Below, piece after piece: positions 8,204 through 15,294 of a DNA stretch of 64,000 nucleotides. The first letter of the stretch is position 1. The number at the start of each line of letters is the position of its first letter. The translations under genes and the position numbers were made by a program. The notes beneath the pieces are model-generated. The model was not told where the DNA came from and searched no databases. It saw only the letters and a program-made list of their open reading frames with translations. The DNA comes from a bacterium YEK0313 (GTDB lineage Bacteria > Pseudomonadota > Alphaproteobacteria > Rhizobiales > Phreatobacteraceae). Where the stretch lies: contig CCMO02000002.1 in NCBI GenBank assembly GCA_000751295.2, positions 1,173,968 to 1,237,967 on the forward strand. Reading direction: 5' to 3'.

Positions 8204-8431
8204 ATGCGCAAGCGTGACCGGGATCGCGCGGAAAGGCTACGCCTCGCCGGTGGCCCCAAGCCATCTTTGAGGGACCGAGCCGTCGCCCTCGCAATTGAGC
8301 GCGGAACAGTGCGGACGCGCGATCTAACCGACATCGGGGTGCCTCGCTGCTATCTTGCCCGCATGTGTGAAGAAGGCCTGCTCACAAAGGTAGGCTACGG
8401 CCTGTATAGTCCGGGCCGCCAAGCAGCTTAA
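8204..8431 (+). CDS. AbiEi-type N-terminal antitoxin-domain protein, short
   Basis: Encodes 75 residues. The segment RDRAVALAIERGTVRTRDL...GVPRCYLARMCEEGLLTKVGYGLY is the winged-helix domain found at the start of AbiEi antitoxins (type IV toxin-antitoxin). Full AbiEi proteins run to about 200 residues with a C-terminal domain that is missing here. No AbiEii nucleotidyltransferase toxin is nearby. It is either a stand-alone DNA-binding protein or a truncated antitoxin. A decayed copy lies at 661-782. Confidence 0.65.
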   Translation: MRKRDRDRAERLRLAGGPKPSLRDRAVALAIERGTVRTRDLTDIGVPRCYLARMCEEGLLTKVGYGLYSPGRQAA

Positions 8432-8812
8432 CCGCACCGGGCCCCAGCGTTGATGAAGCTGATAACTACGTTTCCGCGGGAGCACTATGATATTCCAACC
8501 TTCGGACCGCGAAGGTCACCGCGAGCATCCGAGGATCGCCAAAGCTACTACGACTGATTGCAGACCGTGCTTGCCTCAGTCGTCGAAGCTAACCTCGAGG
8601 TCAATCACAAGACCGAAGTGGGCCGGCAACATCTCTGGCTCCGATTTTTCGCTCGTCACCGCTGCCGCCCGGCTTGGGACCGGACTCGCTACGATGATCG
8701 GTGGCGCTGCGCTGCTCGCCCGGCGAATGCCGTACTCAGCGTCTCGCTGTGTAGCAATCGCGGTGAACGTAGATTTGGACGTTGCAAACGATTTGCCGCG
8801 TGAGCGAGTTTG
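8432..8812. other. Gene-free stretch
   Basis: Short open frames occur on the plus strand (for example 8487-8816), but none has a ribosome-binding site, recognisable domain or neighbour coupling. I see no gene, repeat or clear promoter here. It may contain decayed sequence downstream of the AbiEi-type fragment. Confidence 0.6.
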
Positions 8813-9610
8813 CTAACGTAGGTTGAGACTGCGCGCGAGCATATAAACGGCTACCGCGACTATAAGCGTTGCGAAGATTGTGTTAAGCGCACCCTTCTTA
8901 TTCGAGAGAGATTTGGCGGTACTGGCCCCAAGCAATCCACCAAGCGCACCGCCGACGACGAACAGCGCCGCCAGTGTCCAATCAATAAGCCCTGAGAAGG
9001 CATAGCTGGCCGCAGTCGTGACGCCAAACGCGGTGACGGCCACGAGCGAGGAGCCGACTGCGTTCAGGATCGGCATCTCCGTGGCCAGAATAAGGGCCGG
9101 AACAATCAAGAAACCGCCGCCGATTCCGAAGAAGCCGGACAGGGTGCCCGTCATCAGGCCGAACCCGGCGAGTCTTGGGAAGTTGTCGCGGCTGAGGCGC
9201 ACCAAGGGTTGACCTTCCCCGTGGCGGCCCTTCAGCATGAGCGTGCCGACAACCATCATGAGCACCGCGAAGAGCGCGAGCAGCTGCTGTCCGTCAATCA
9301 TCTTGCTAAGGGTGGAGCCCAAATAGGCGCCGATCACGCCCGCCGCAGCGAACACTAGGGCGCAGCGCCATTTCACGTTTCCAGCACGCGTGTGGTTGAC
9401 GAGGTTCGCGGCGGCGTTCGCGGCCACGGCAACTGCGCTCGTCCCGATGGCCACGTGCGGATTCGAGACGCCAACGAGATAGACGAGGAGCGGAACGGCG
9501 AGGATGGAGCCGCCGCCACCGACCAAGCCAAGGGAGTATCCGACGAGAGAGCCCGATGCGAGACCGAGCGCGCCTTGCGCAACACTGGGCATCATCGCTG
9601 GATTCTCCAT
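8813..9610 (-). CDS. TauE/SafE-family sulfite/sulfur exporter
   Basis: Encodes 265 residues of an eight-helix membrane protein in two repeats. The first repeat carries SLGLVGGGGSILAVPLLVYLVG and the second GFFGIGGGFLIVPAL, the Gly-rich signature of TauE/SafE permeases. These export sulfite, sulfoacetate or other sulfur anions. It lies 15 bases after a rhodanese gene and next to a BigR-like repressor and a persulfide dioxygenase. In Agrobacterium and Xylella an equivalent gene removes the sulfite made during hydrogen sulfide oxidation. Two nearby Met codons leave the start uncertain by a few residues. Confidence 0.85.
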   Translation of the reverse strand: MENPAMMPSVAQGALGLASGSLVGYSLGLVGGGGSILAVPLLVYLVGVSNPHVAIGTSAVAVAANAAANLVNHTRAGNVKWRCALVFAAAGVIGAYLGSTLSKMIDGQQLLALFAVLMMVVGTLMLKGRHGEGQPLVRLSRDNFPRLAGFGLMTGTLSGFFGIGGGFLIVPALILATEMPILNAVGSSLVAVTAFGVTTAASYAFSGLIDWTLAALFVVGGALGGLLGASTAKSLSNKKGALNTIFATLIVAVAVYMLARSLNLR

Positions 9611-9625
9611 CGTGAGATCAGGTGG

Positions 9626-10174
9626 TTACGCCATCCGGGCTTGCCCGCCATAGACGGCTCGGTTCCATGGCGCCCAAATCAGCAGACGCGCCATGCCGCA
9701 GAAGCCGGTGACACCGGCCGCGATCAGTCCCACGCCCACGAATGCGGGGACGGCGAGGAACCAGGAGGAGACGAGAAGCCCGAGGAGGGTGCCGATCAGT
9801 ACAGAGCTGCCGGCAGCAATCTGTACCTGACGCTGCAGCTCCAGCGGCTGCTGATGATCAGTGGCAACCGGTAGGCCGGCCTTCTTCCAAGCGTTGAGCC
9901 CGCCCTCGACGCTGAAGGCTTCGCAGTCTTCCGCAACTTTGCCTGTGAGCCGTTGCGCGTTGCTCGTCGTTCGGGCGCCGCTGCGGCAATGAAAGATCAC
10001 GCGCTTGCCCTCGTGCGCGGGCAGGTCGGACTCGTCGACCTTCGACAGGGGAAGGTGGTGCGCGCCCGGGATTCTCTCCCGCGCGTTTTCGTCCGCCTCG
10101 CGGATATCGATGAGAATGGCACCCTCGTCGAGGAGGCGCTTGGCTTGCTCAGGGGTGATGATGCGAAGCGACAT
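9626..10174 (-). CDS. Rhodanese domain protein with C-terminal membrane anchor (YgaP-like)
   Basis: Encodes 182 residues. ATG at 10174 has AGGAGA seven bases upstream. Residues 1-105 are a rhodanese domain with active-site loop HCRSGART; the Cys carries the persulfide. Residues about 118-165 hold two hydrophobic helices of the DUF2892 type (GVTGFCGMARLLIW), as in E. coli YgaP. It transfers sulfane sulfur between thiol acceptors at the inner membrane. Neighbours (exporter, sulfide-responsive repressor, dioxygenase) place it in sulfide/persulfide detoxification. Confidence 0.88.
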   Translation of the reverse strand: MSLRIITPEQAKRLLDEGAILIDIREADENARERIPGAHHLPLSKVDESDLPAHEGKRVIFHCRSGARTTSNAQRLTGKVAEDCEAFSVEGGLNAWKKAGLPVATDHQQPLELQRQVQIAAGSSVLIGTLLGLLVSSWFLAVPAFVGVGLIAAGVTGFCGMARLLIWAPWNRAVYGGQARMA

Positions 10175-10184
10175 TGTTGTTCTC

Positions 10185-10523
10185 CTATCGCCCTGGATTC
10201 GGCGTTCGGGCTGAACGGCAGAAGAGGCTGTGCAGGGTGGCGAATAGCCGCTCGATGCGCGGATCGGCGATCCGGTACCAGAGCGTCTGGCTTTCGCGCC
10301 GGAACGTGACGAGACCTTCGTCGCGCATTTTGGCAAGGTGCTGCGAGAGCGCGGACTGGGACAGACCAACCGCCTCGGCGAGCGAATTCACGGTCGCCTC
10401 GCCCCACTCTACGAGCTTGCACAGGATCATCAGCCGCCGCTCATTGGCGAGTGCCCGCAGGATGTCCGCCACTTCCGTGGCTTTCGTCTCGAAGGTCTCT
10501 GGATCGAAGGTTTGCTTGGCCAC
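10185..10523 (-). CDS. BigR/SqrR-like ArsR-family sulfide-responsive repressor
   Basis: Encodes 112 residues from GTG at 10523 (GGAG seven bases upstream); GTG at 10529 is also possible. It has a winged helix with recognition region LSQSALSQHLAKMRDEGLV. Two cysteines, in MILCKL (about 35) and at about 102 in LFCRS, correspond to the pair in BigR and SqrR that forms a disulfide or polysulfide bridge with sulfane sulfur and releases DNA. It probably represses both itself with the rhodanese and exporter genes and the divergent metallo-beta-lactamase gene. Confidence 0.85.
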   Translation of the reverse strand: MAKQTFDPETFETKATEVADILRALANERRLMILCKLVEWGEATVNSLAEAVGLSQSALSQHLAKMRDEGLVTFRRESQTLWYRIADPRIERLFATLHSLFCRSARTPNPGR

Positions 10524-10540
10524 CAGCACGCTCCATTACA

Positions 10541-10575
10541 TTAGATATTGCTTATTTAGAGAAAGCGAATATATT
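10541..10575. promoter_or_regulatory. AT-rich candidate BigR operator
   Basis: This is the only AT-rich stretch between the divergent repressor and dioxygenase genes. It contains an imperfect dyad, ATATTGCTT and AAGCGAATAT, about 10 bases apart. BigR-type operators are AT-rich dyads overlapping the promoter. Assignment is by position and composition. Confidence 0.4.
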
Positions 10576-10618
10576 GTCAAGCGCAACCGGAGACAAAGCC
10601 GAACAGGAGGTACACACG

Positions 10619-11506
10619 ATGTCAGGCCAGCCCATCATCCGGGCGTTCTTCGACGAGCCCACCAGCACCGTGAGCTACCTTGTCGCCGATCCGGCGACCA
10701 TGAAGGCGGCGATCATCGATCCCGTTCTCGACTACGACCATGCTGCGGGCACGGTGGACACGCGCTCGGTGCAGGCGATGCTGACAGCTGCGGCCGAGGC
10801 AGGCTATACCGTCGAGTGGGCCCTGGAGACGCATGCCCATGCGGACCACCTCTCGGGCGCGCCCTACATAAAGGGCAAGACCGGCGCGAAAATCGGCATC
10901 GGCGAGCACATTAAGGACGTGCAGCGCATCTTTCGCCCAATCTTCAATGCTGCTGATCTCAAAACGGACGGCAGCGACTTCGACCACCTGTTTGCAAATG
11001 GCGAGCGCTTCCGCATCGGCGAGCTTGATGCGGAGATCCTCTTCACCCCAGGGCACACACCGGCCGACATCTCCTATAAGATCGAGGACGCGGTGTTCGT
11101 CGGCGACACTCTATTCATGCCCGACTATGGTACGGCTCGGGCCGATTTCCCCGGCGGCGATGCGCACCAACTCTACCGTTCGATCAAGCGGTTGCTGGCG
11201 CTGCCACCGGAGACGCGCCTATTCATGTGTCACGACTACAAGGCACCTGGCCGGAACAGCTATGCTTGGGAGACCACCGTCAAGGACCAGCGCGAGAAGA
11301 ACGTGCATGTGAAGGAAGGAGTCACCGAAGACGAGTTCGTCGCGATGCGCAAGGCGCGGGACGCCGCCCTGTCCGCTCCAAGGCTTCTCCTCCCGTCCAT
11401 TCAGGTGAATATCCGGGCGGGCAGGTTTCCGCCAGCGGAAGCCAATGGAGTGCGTTATCTCGCGATCCCGGTGAAGCTCAAGGGTGACGCTCAGGTCTGC
11501 GTCTAG
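10619..11506 (+). CDS. Metallo-beta-lactamase-fold persulfide dioxygenase (Blh/ETHE1-like)
   Basis: Encodes 295 residues. ATG at 10619 is preceded by AGGAGG at eight bases. The metal motif THAHADH (about residue 67) and later GHTPADISY and FVGDTLFMPDYGTARADFPGG match the ETHE1/Blh persulfide dioxygenase subgroup, which uses a single Fe(II) to oxidise glutathione persulfide to sulfite. The C-terminus continues with a segment common in BigR-linked Blh proteins. It is divergent from the BigR-like repressor and completes the rhodanese, exporter and dioxygenase set. Confidence 0.88.
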   Translation: MSGQPIIRAFFDEPTSTVSYLVADPATMKAAIIDPVLDYDHAAGTVDTRSVQAMLTAAAEAGYTVEWALETHAHADHLSGAPYIKGKTGAKIGIGEHIKDVQRIFRPIFNAADLKTDGSDFDHLFANGERFRIGELDAEILFTPGHTPADISYKIEDAVFVGDTLFMPDYGTARADFPGGDAHQLYRSIKRLLALPPETRLFMCHDYKAPGRNSYAWETTVKDQREKNVHVKEGVTEDEFVAMRKARDAALSAPRLLLPSIQVNIRAGRFPPAEANGVRYLAIPVKLKGDAQVCV

Positions 11507-11633
11507 ATTTCGTGCTCGTCGCCGCTGGCCCGTTTCTTTCCGCGTTGTGCACTTCGATCGACCGACGCTTCTGGATGACCAAGAGCTGACTTGGCATGAC
11601 AGCGTCCGGCAGCACATCCCGGAAAGGATGGGC

Positions 11634-11664
11634 TTGATCCTGTAGCCAGTACAGGAGCTAATCT
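11634..11664 (+). promoter_or_regulatory. MerR-type promoter upstream of Met-rich protein operon
   Basis: The -35 TTGATC (11634-11639) and -10 TAATCT (11659-11664) have a 19-base spacer containing CTGTAG-CCA-GTACAG, near-symmetric. The first gene downstream starts 235 bases later (11899). The region from 11507 to the promoter contains no gene I recognise. Confidence 0.65.
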
Positions 11665-11898
11665 AATGAGGAAGTGATGCAATCATCAGCGCGGCGCCGG
11701 GGTCTGCGGGCCCCTGGTCGCGTCGAGGGTTGCCGAACCTATGTCACGGCCTCGCGCTGGCGGCGGCGTCGGCATCAGAAATGGGCCGATTGACCCAAAT
11801 CAACGACCGGCCCGGTCGAACCACCCAATATGCAAACGCACGTTATTATGACTAGGCGACGTGGCTAAGGAGAACAACTCTTCGAAAGGAGCACTGCG
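11665..11898 (+). other. Long leader without a recognised gene; 15-bp dyad inside
   Basis: Between the MerR-type promoter and the Met-rich protein gene only a 38-codon frame (from about 11677) is open, with no support. CGACCGG-C-CCGGTCG at 11804-11818 is a perfect dyad that could be an RNA hairpin or operator. AAGGAGAAC and GAAAGGAGC close the stretch; the latter is the ribosome site of the gene at 11899. Confidence 0.45.
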
Positions 11899-12369
11899 AT
11901 GAACAGGAAGATTGTTGGCGGACTCGCCGCAGCGGCCCTGGTGGCTGTCGGCGCCGGAGGAGCAGTCGGCGTCATGAGTGTGAGCCCAGCGCTGGCCCAG
12001 GGGTATGGCGCATATGGCTGTCCGGGAATGAGCATGATGGGCCCGGGCATGATGGGTCCCGGCATGATGGGTCCCGGCATGATGGGTCATGGGATGATGG
12101 GTCCCGGCATGATGGGTCAAGGGATGATGGGCATGATGGGCCCCGGCATGATGGGGCAGCAGGCCAATCTGAATCTCACCGCCAATGACGTGAGAGCGTA
12201 CTTGGAGCGTTGGGTCGCCATGTCGGGCAATCCTCGCATTAAGGTCGGCCCTGTCACCGAGAGAAACGACAATACGGTAAGCGCGGACATCGTCACGACG
12301 GACAGGGATGCGCTTGTGCAGCGCTTTTCCATCGATCGGACCACCGGCATCTATCGCGTGGTTCAGTGA
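11899..12369 (+). CDS. Exported Met-rich repeat protein
   Basis: Encodes 156 residues. A signal peptide (basic MNRKIVGG, hydrophobic core, cleavage near SPALA-QG) targets it to the periplasm. Residues about 45-88 are imperfect repeats of Gly-Met-Met-Gly-Pro, with Cys in YGCPGMSMM. The C-terminal 65 residues (LNLTANDVRAYLERW...) form a small folded domain seen in other GMM-repeat proteins. Clustered Met in the periplasm binds Cu(I) or Ag(I) in proteins such as PcoA and CusF, so copper buffering is a reasonable inference. GAAAGGAGC precedes the ATG, and the SHOCT gene follows after 4 bases. Confidence 0.75.
   Translation: MNRKIVGGLAAAALVAVGAGGAVGVMSVSPALAQGYGAYGCPGMSMMGPGMMGPGMMGPGMMGHGMMGPGMMGQGMMGMMGPGMMGQQANLNLTANDVRAYLERWVAMSGNPRIKVGPVTERNDNTVSADIVTTDRDALVQRFSIDRTTGIYRVVQ
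12031..12156 (+). repeat. In-frame tandem repeats encoding GMMGP units
   Basis: Repeats of GGCATGATGGGTCCC and close variants, 15 bases each, with one GGGATGATGGGTCAT-type variant alternating later. They lie wholly inside the coding sequence of the Met-rich protein and keep frame, so copy number can vary without disrupting it. Confidence 0.85.
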
Positions 12370-12373
12370 CGGC

Positions 12374-12622
12374 ATGTATTGGGACGGAATGGGGATGATG
12401 GGTTGGGGATGGACGCCACTTCATGGTGTCTTCGCCCTTCTGCTTCTGATCGTTGCTATTGTCGCGGCGATAGCGCTCGTCCGAGCCATTTCGGGCGGGC
12501 GGGACGCTGCGGGCTCGTCAGATCGCCGGTCGCGTGCGCTCGACCTCTTGGAAGAGCGCTATGCGAAGGGCGAAATTGACCGCGACGAGTACCTGCAGAA
12601 GAAGGGCGATATCGGCGCATAG
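12374..12622 (+). CDS. SHOCT-domain small membrane protein
   Basis: Encodes 82 residues. The N-terminus MYWDGMGMMGWGW is Met/Trp-rich, followed by one membrane helix (about 18-40) and a C-terminal SHOCT motif, LLEERYAKGEIDRDEYLQKK. SHOCT modules are short helical pairs often found at the end of membrane or oligomeric proteins. It is cotranscribed with the Met-rich exported protein, whose GMM-type residues it echoes. A copper/silver envelope-stress role is inferred from context only. Confidence 0.8.
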   Translation: MYWDGMGMMGWGWTPLHGVFALLLLIVAIVAAIALVRAISGGRDAAGSSDRRSRALDLLEERYAKGEIDRDEYLQKKGDIGA

Positions 12623-12653
12623 GGGCATCGGCGTCGGATACTGGAGGCTGTGG

Positions 12654-13040
12654 ATGAGCTATTACTTCAGCAAGACATTGCCGATTGCGTTCGATGACGC
12701 GGTGCAACGGACTGTTGATGCGCTGAAGGCTGAGGGCTTCGGCATCATCACTGAGATCGACGTCAAGCAGACGTTCAAGCAAAAGATAAATGTCGATTTT
12801 CGAAACTACCGCATACTCGGAGCGTGCAATCCGGCGCTTGCTCACGAGGCGTTGCAGATCGAGGACAAGGTCGGGACGATGTTGCCCTGCAACGTCGTCG
12901 TCCAGGACGTGGGCCAGAATCGAACGGAGGTCGCCGCCATCGATCCTGTTGCTTCCATGCAGGCCATCGACAATGTCGATCTAAAACGAGCAGCTGAAAA
13001 GGTCCGTGGAAAACTGAAGCAGGTTATCGACCGGCTCTGA
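12654..13040 (+). CDS. DUF302 protein
   Basis: Encodes 128 residues from ATG at 12654 with GGAGG upstream. It is a complete DUF302 domain, beginning YYFSKTLPIAFDDAVQRTVDALKAEGFGIITEIDVKQTF and containing ILGACNPALAHEAL and MLPCNVVVQD, the two conserved Cys segments. No signal peptide. DUF302 proteins are common in copper, sulfide and heavy-metal loci, but their activity is not established. It is third gene of the Met-rich/SHOCT operon. Confidence 0.88.
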   Translation: MSYYFSKTLPIAFDDAVQRTVDALKAEGFGIITEIDVKQTFKQKINVDFRNYRILGACNPALAHEALQIEDKVGTMLPCNVVVQDVGQNRTEVAAIDPVASMQAIDNVDLKRAAEKVRGKLKQVIDRL

Positions 13041-13109
13041 CCTAACCTCCTGCCGGAACCACTGGCGACCAAGACTGTAGAGAGTCGTAGGAGACGGCCT
13101 GTTTGCGGG

Positions 13110-13641
13110 GTGCACGCCCGTCGATGGCTGTTTCGGGCATCAGTCCTTGTCGTCCGAGACCTCGACCACGTGCCCTACCTGGCGACGGCGGCCTTCGCCC
13201 TCGGATTGGACCAAGTCACCAAGCGGATCGCCCTGGGCAGTCTTACGCCCGGCGTCGGGCTGCCCATCACCCCGTTTTTCACTGTGCGGCTCGGATTCAA
13301 TGAAGGCGTGTCGTTCGGGATGTTTGCGGACTGGTTTTCCGGCCGCCCATTGGTCTTGGCAGCCATCGCGACGGGAATCACTGTGCTGCTTGCCGTTTGG
13401 CTATGGCGAACACGCAAGCGGCCGCAGGCGCTCGCGCTGGGAGCCATACTCGGTGGCGCGCTGAGCAACGTCATTGACCGTCTTCAGATTGGCGCCGTCG
13501 TCGTACCTCGATTTTCACGCGTTGGGCCATCATTGGCCCGCCTTCAATTTCGCTGACGCGGCGATTGTCTGTGGCGTCGCGATTCTCGTGCTCGGAGAGA
13601 TTGTGGGCCGTCCAGGTGAGAGTCGCCGAGAACTTCAATAA
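13110..13641 (+). pseudogene. lspA: Frameshifted lipoprotein signal peptidase II
   Basis: The frame from GTG at 13110 encodes typical LspA up to GGALSNVIDRLQIGAVV, holding the first catalytic Asp. It then runs into unrelated residues and stops at 13556. From about 13504 the +1 frame continues the family sequence YLDFHALGHHWPAFNFADAAI, with the second catalytic Asp, to a stop at 13641. Restoring two bases (GAVV-D-YLDFH) would repair it, so a 2-base deletion near 13503 is the simplest cause, or a sequencing error. Its 3' end overlaps the opposing merR-like gene by about 98 bases. An intact lspA lies at 23755. Confidence 0.8.
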
Positions 13642-14008
13642 TCCGGCAAGTTGCGACTTTCCCATTGTCGCACTCCTTGATCATCCGGGTGAGCTCGTTC
13701 CTTAGCCCGAGTAGCCGGCGGATACGGCTCTCTACGGCGTCAAGCTGATCGGCAGCGATGCAGCTCACCTGTTCGCACGACGCCTCAGGCATCTCTTGCA
13801 GAGCGAGCATCGTCTTGATGGCCGCGATGTCAAAGCCGAGTTCCCGGGCATGGCGGATGAACGTCAGCCGCCGAATATCCTCTGCTCCATAGAGGCGTCG
13901 TCCACTGTCGGTCCGGGGCGCCGGGGGTATCAGCCTGATCCGTTCATAATAGCGGATCGTCTCGATATTGACGCCCGTGCGTTTGGACAAGGTTCCGATA
14001 GTGATCAT
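13544..14008 (-). CDS. MerR-family metal-responsive activator (PbrR/CadR/ZntR group)
   Basis: Encodes 154 residues from ATG at 14008. N-terminal winged helix MITIGTLSKRTGVNIETIRYYERIRLI, a long dimerisation helix, then the metal loop ECDNGKVATC. Cysteines at about 78, 113 and 121 match the positions of the Pb/Cd/Zn ligands in PbrR, CadR and ZntR. The family ends near VLGDSHL; the last 23 residues are an extension that overlaps the decayed lspA. It is divergent from the PaaK-like operon, with its operator at 14016-14046, and likely also controls the near-identical promoter at 20521. Confidence 0.88.
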   Translation of the reverse strand: MITIGTLSKRTGVNIETIRYYERIRLIPPAPRTDSGRRLYGAEDIRRLTFIRHARELGFDIAAIKTMLALQEMPEASCEQVSCIAADQLDAVESRIRRLLGLRNELTRMIKECDNGKVATCRIIEVLGDSHLDGPQSLRARESRRHRQSPRQRN

Positions 14009-14015
14009 CGCGGGG

Positions 14016-14046
14016 TTGATTCTGTAGTGGCTACAGCATGTAGGTA
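14016..14046 (+). promoter_or_regulatory. MerR-type promoter of the PaaK/CYP152 operon
   Basis: The -35 TTGATT (14016-14021) and -10 TAGGTA (14041-14046) are separated by 19 bases holding CTGTAG-TGG-CTACAG. It sits between the divergent merR-like gene (start 14008) and the operon start (14067), the usual site for a MerR-family operator. It differs from the promoter at 20521 at only a few positions. Confidence 0.85.
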
Positions 14047-14066
14047 TAGCGACTCGCTGGAGGTGT

Positions 14067-15263
14067 GTGAACCCGAGAACGATTATGACCGAGCATGTCG
14101 TAGGCCTGATCTGGGACGCCTGGCGAGCTAAGCGTCAGGGGCGCGAGGCGCTCGCGGCTTGCCAGACGAGCCGCCTCGTCGACATGGTGGCCTATGCGCG
14201 GGCTCGCTCGCCCTTCTATGGTGAGCGCTATCACGATCTCCCGGACCGCATTGAGGACCCGCGCCAATTGCCGGTTACCGACAAGAAGCTGCTCATGGAG
14301 CGCTTCGACGAATGGTGCACCGATCGCGCCGTCACGCTCCAGGCTGCAGAAGCGCTCGTCGACGATCCCAGCCGGATCGGAGAGTGGTTCCTCGGAAAAT
14401 ATACCGTGATGACCACCTCCGGCACGACCGGCCGCCGCGGCATCTTCGTGGTCGACGATCGCACGATGGCGGTCGTGACTGCAATGATGCTCCGCTGGGT
14501 TGGTGACTGGCTCAGTCCCAGTGACTATCTCAAGATCGTCGCCCGCCGTGGGCGGATGGCGATGGTGATGGCGACCGGCGGCCATTTCGCGTCGGCTGTT
14601 GCCGCGGCGCGTCTGAAGAAGCGGCGCGGAAAACACGTCGAGGTGCTTTCGGCGCACATGCCGATGACAGAGCTTGTGGCTCGCCTGAACCGTTTCCAGC
14701 CGGCGATACTTGCCCCTTATGCCAGCATGGCCGCTCTGCTCGCCGACGAGCAGGAGGCCGGCCGGCTCGACATCCATTACCGCCCGGTCGCTCCAGGCGA
14801 GCAGTCGCACACGGTGCTGATCAGCAATCTCGCCAATCGTGTGCAGCCGATCCTGCGATACGATCTTGGCGACAGCGTGCTGCAGCGGCCCGATCCATGC
14901 CCCTGCTGCAATCCGTTGCCCGCGATCCGCGTCCAGGGCCGTTCCGCAGACGTCCTCACTTTTCGCGCTTCGACGGGCGAGGTCAGGCTTCCTCCGCTGG
15001 CGCTCACCCAGCGCATCGAGGCCGTTCGGGGCATCACGCTCTTTCAACTCGCGCAGACGGCGCCCGCGGCACTTGAGATGCATCTGCAACTCGCGCCGAC
15101 GGCTAATGCAGAAACCGTCTGGCGCGAGGCCGAAGCAGGTTTGCGGAAGGTGCTTGCCGAGCACGGACTTGAACACGTCGTCGTTGAGCGCGGCGATCAC
15201 CCTGGCGGCGCGGTCCTCGGCGGGAAGTTCCGAGAGGTCATTCCCCTGTCGACATCAGGCTGA
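14067..15263 (+). CDS. PaaK-like adenylate-forming protein, internally deleted
   Basis: Encodes 398 residues from GTG at 14067; an in-frame ATG at 14085 is the alternative. It resembles phenylacetate-CoA ligase: RSPFYGERYHDLP N-terminus and TTSGTTGRRGIF phosphate loop. Compared with the adjacent paralogue, about 64 residues are missing near residue 238, between GRLDIHY and RPVAPGEQ. That segment holds the GSTE motif that binds adenosine and a Thr/Tyr strand. The deletion is in frame and the rest (NLANRVQPILRYDLGD) is well kept. It probably cannot adenylate by itself; a regulatory or scaffolding role, or decay, are the options. Confidence 0.8.
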   Translation: MNPRTIMTEHVVGLIWDAWRAKRQGREALAACQTSRLVDMVAYARARSPFYGERYHDLPDRIEDPRQLPVTDKKLLMERFDEWCTDRAVTLQAAEALVDDPSRIGEWFLGKYTVMTTSGTTGRRGIFVVDDRTMAVVTAMMLRWVGDWLSPSDYLKIVARRGRMAMVMATGGHFASAVAAARLKKRRGKHVEVLSAHMPMTELVARLNRFQPAILAPYASMAALLADEQEAGRLDIHYRPVAPGEQSHTVLISNLANRVQPILRYDLGDSVLQRPDPCPCCNPLPAIRVQGRSADVLTFRASTGEVRLPPLALTQRIEAVRGITLFQLAQTAPAALEMHLQLAPTANAETVWREAEAGLRKVLAEHGLEHVVVERGDHPGGAVLGGKFREVIPLSTSG

Positions 15264-15294
15264 ACAGGTCCGGCCGAACGCGAAAGAAGGTGGC

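Noticed and set aside
8487..8816. Plus-strand frame of 109 codons before the TauE/SafE gene
   Set aside because: Composition and residue pattern look random, and it runs into the 3' end of the opposite gene.
12031..12156. Tandem 15-base repeats as a CRISPR or VNTR with separate function
   Set aside because: They are in frame within a coding sequence and explained by the GMMGP protein repeats.
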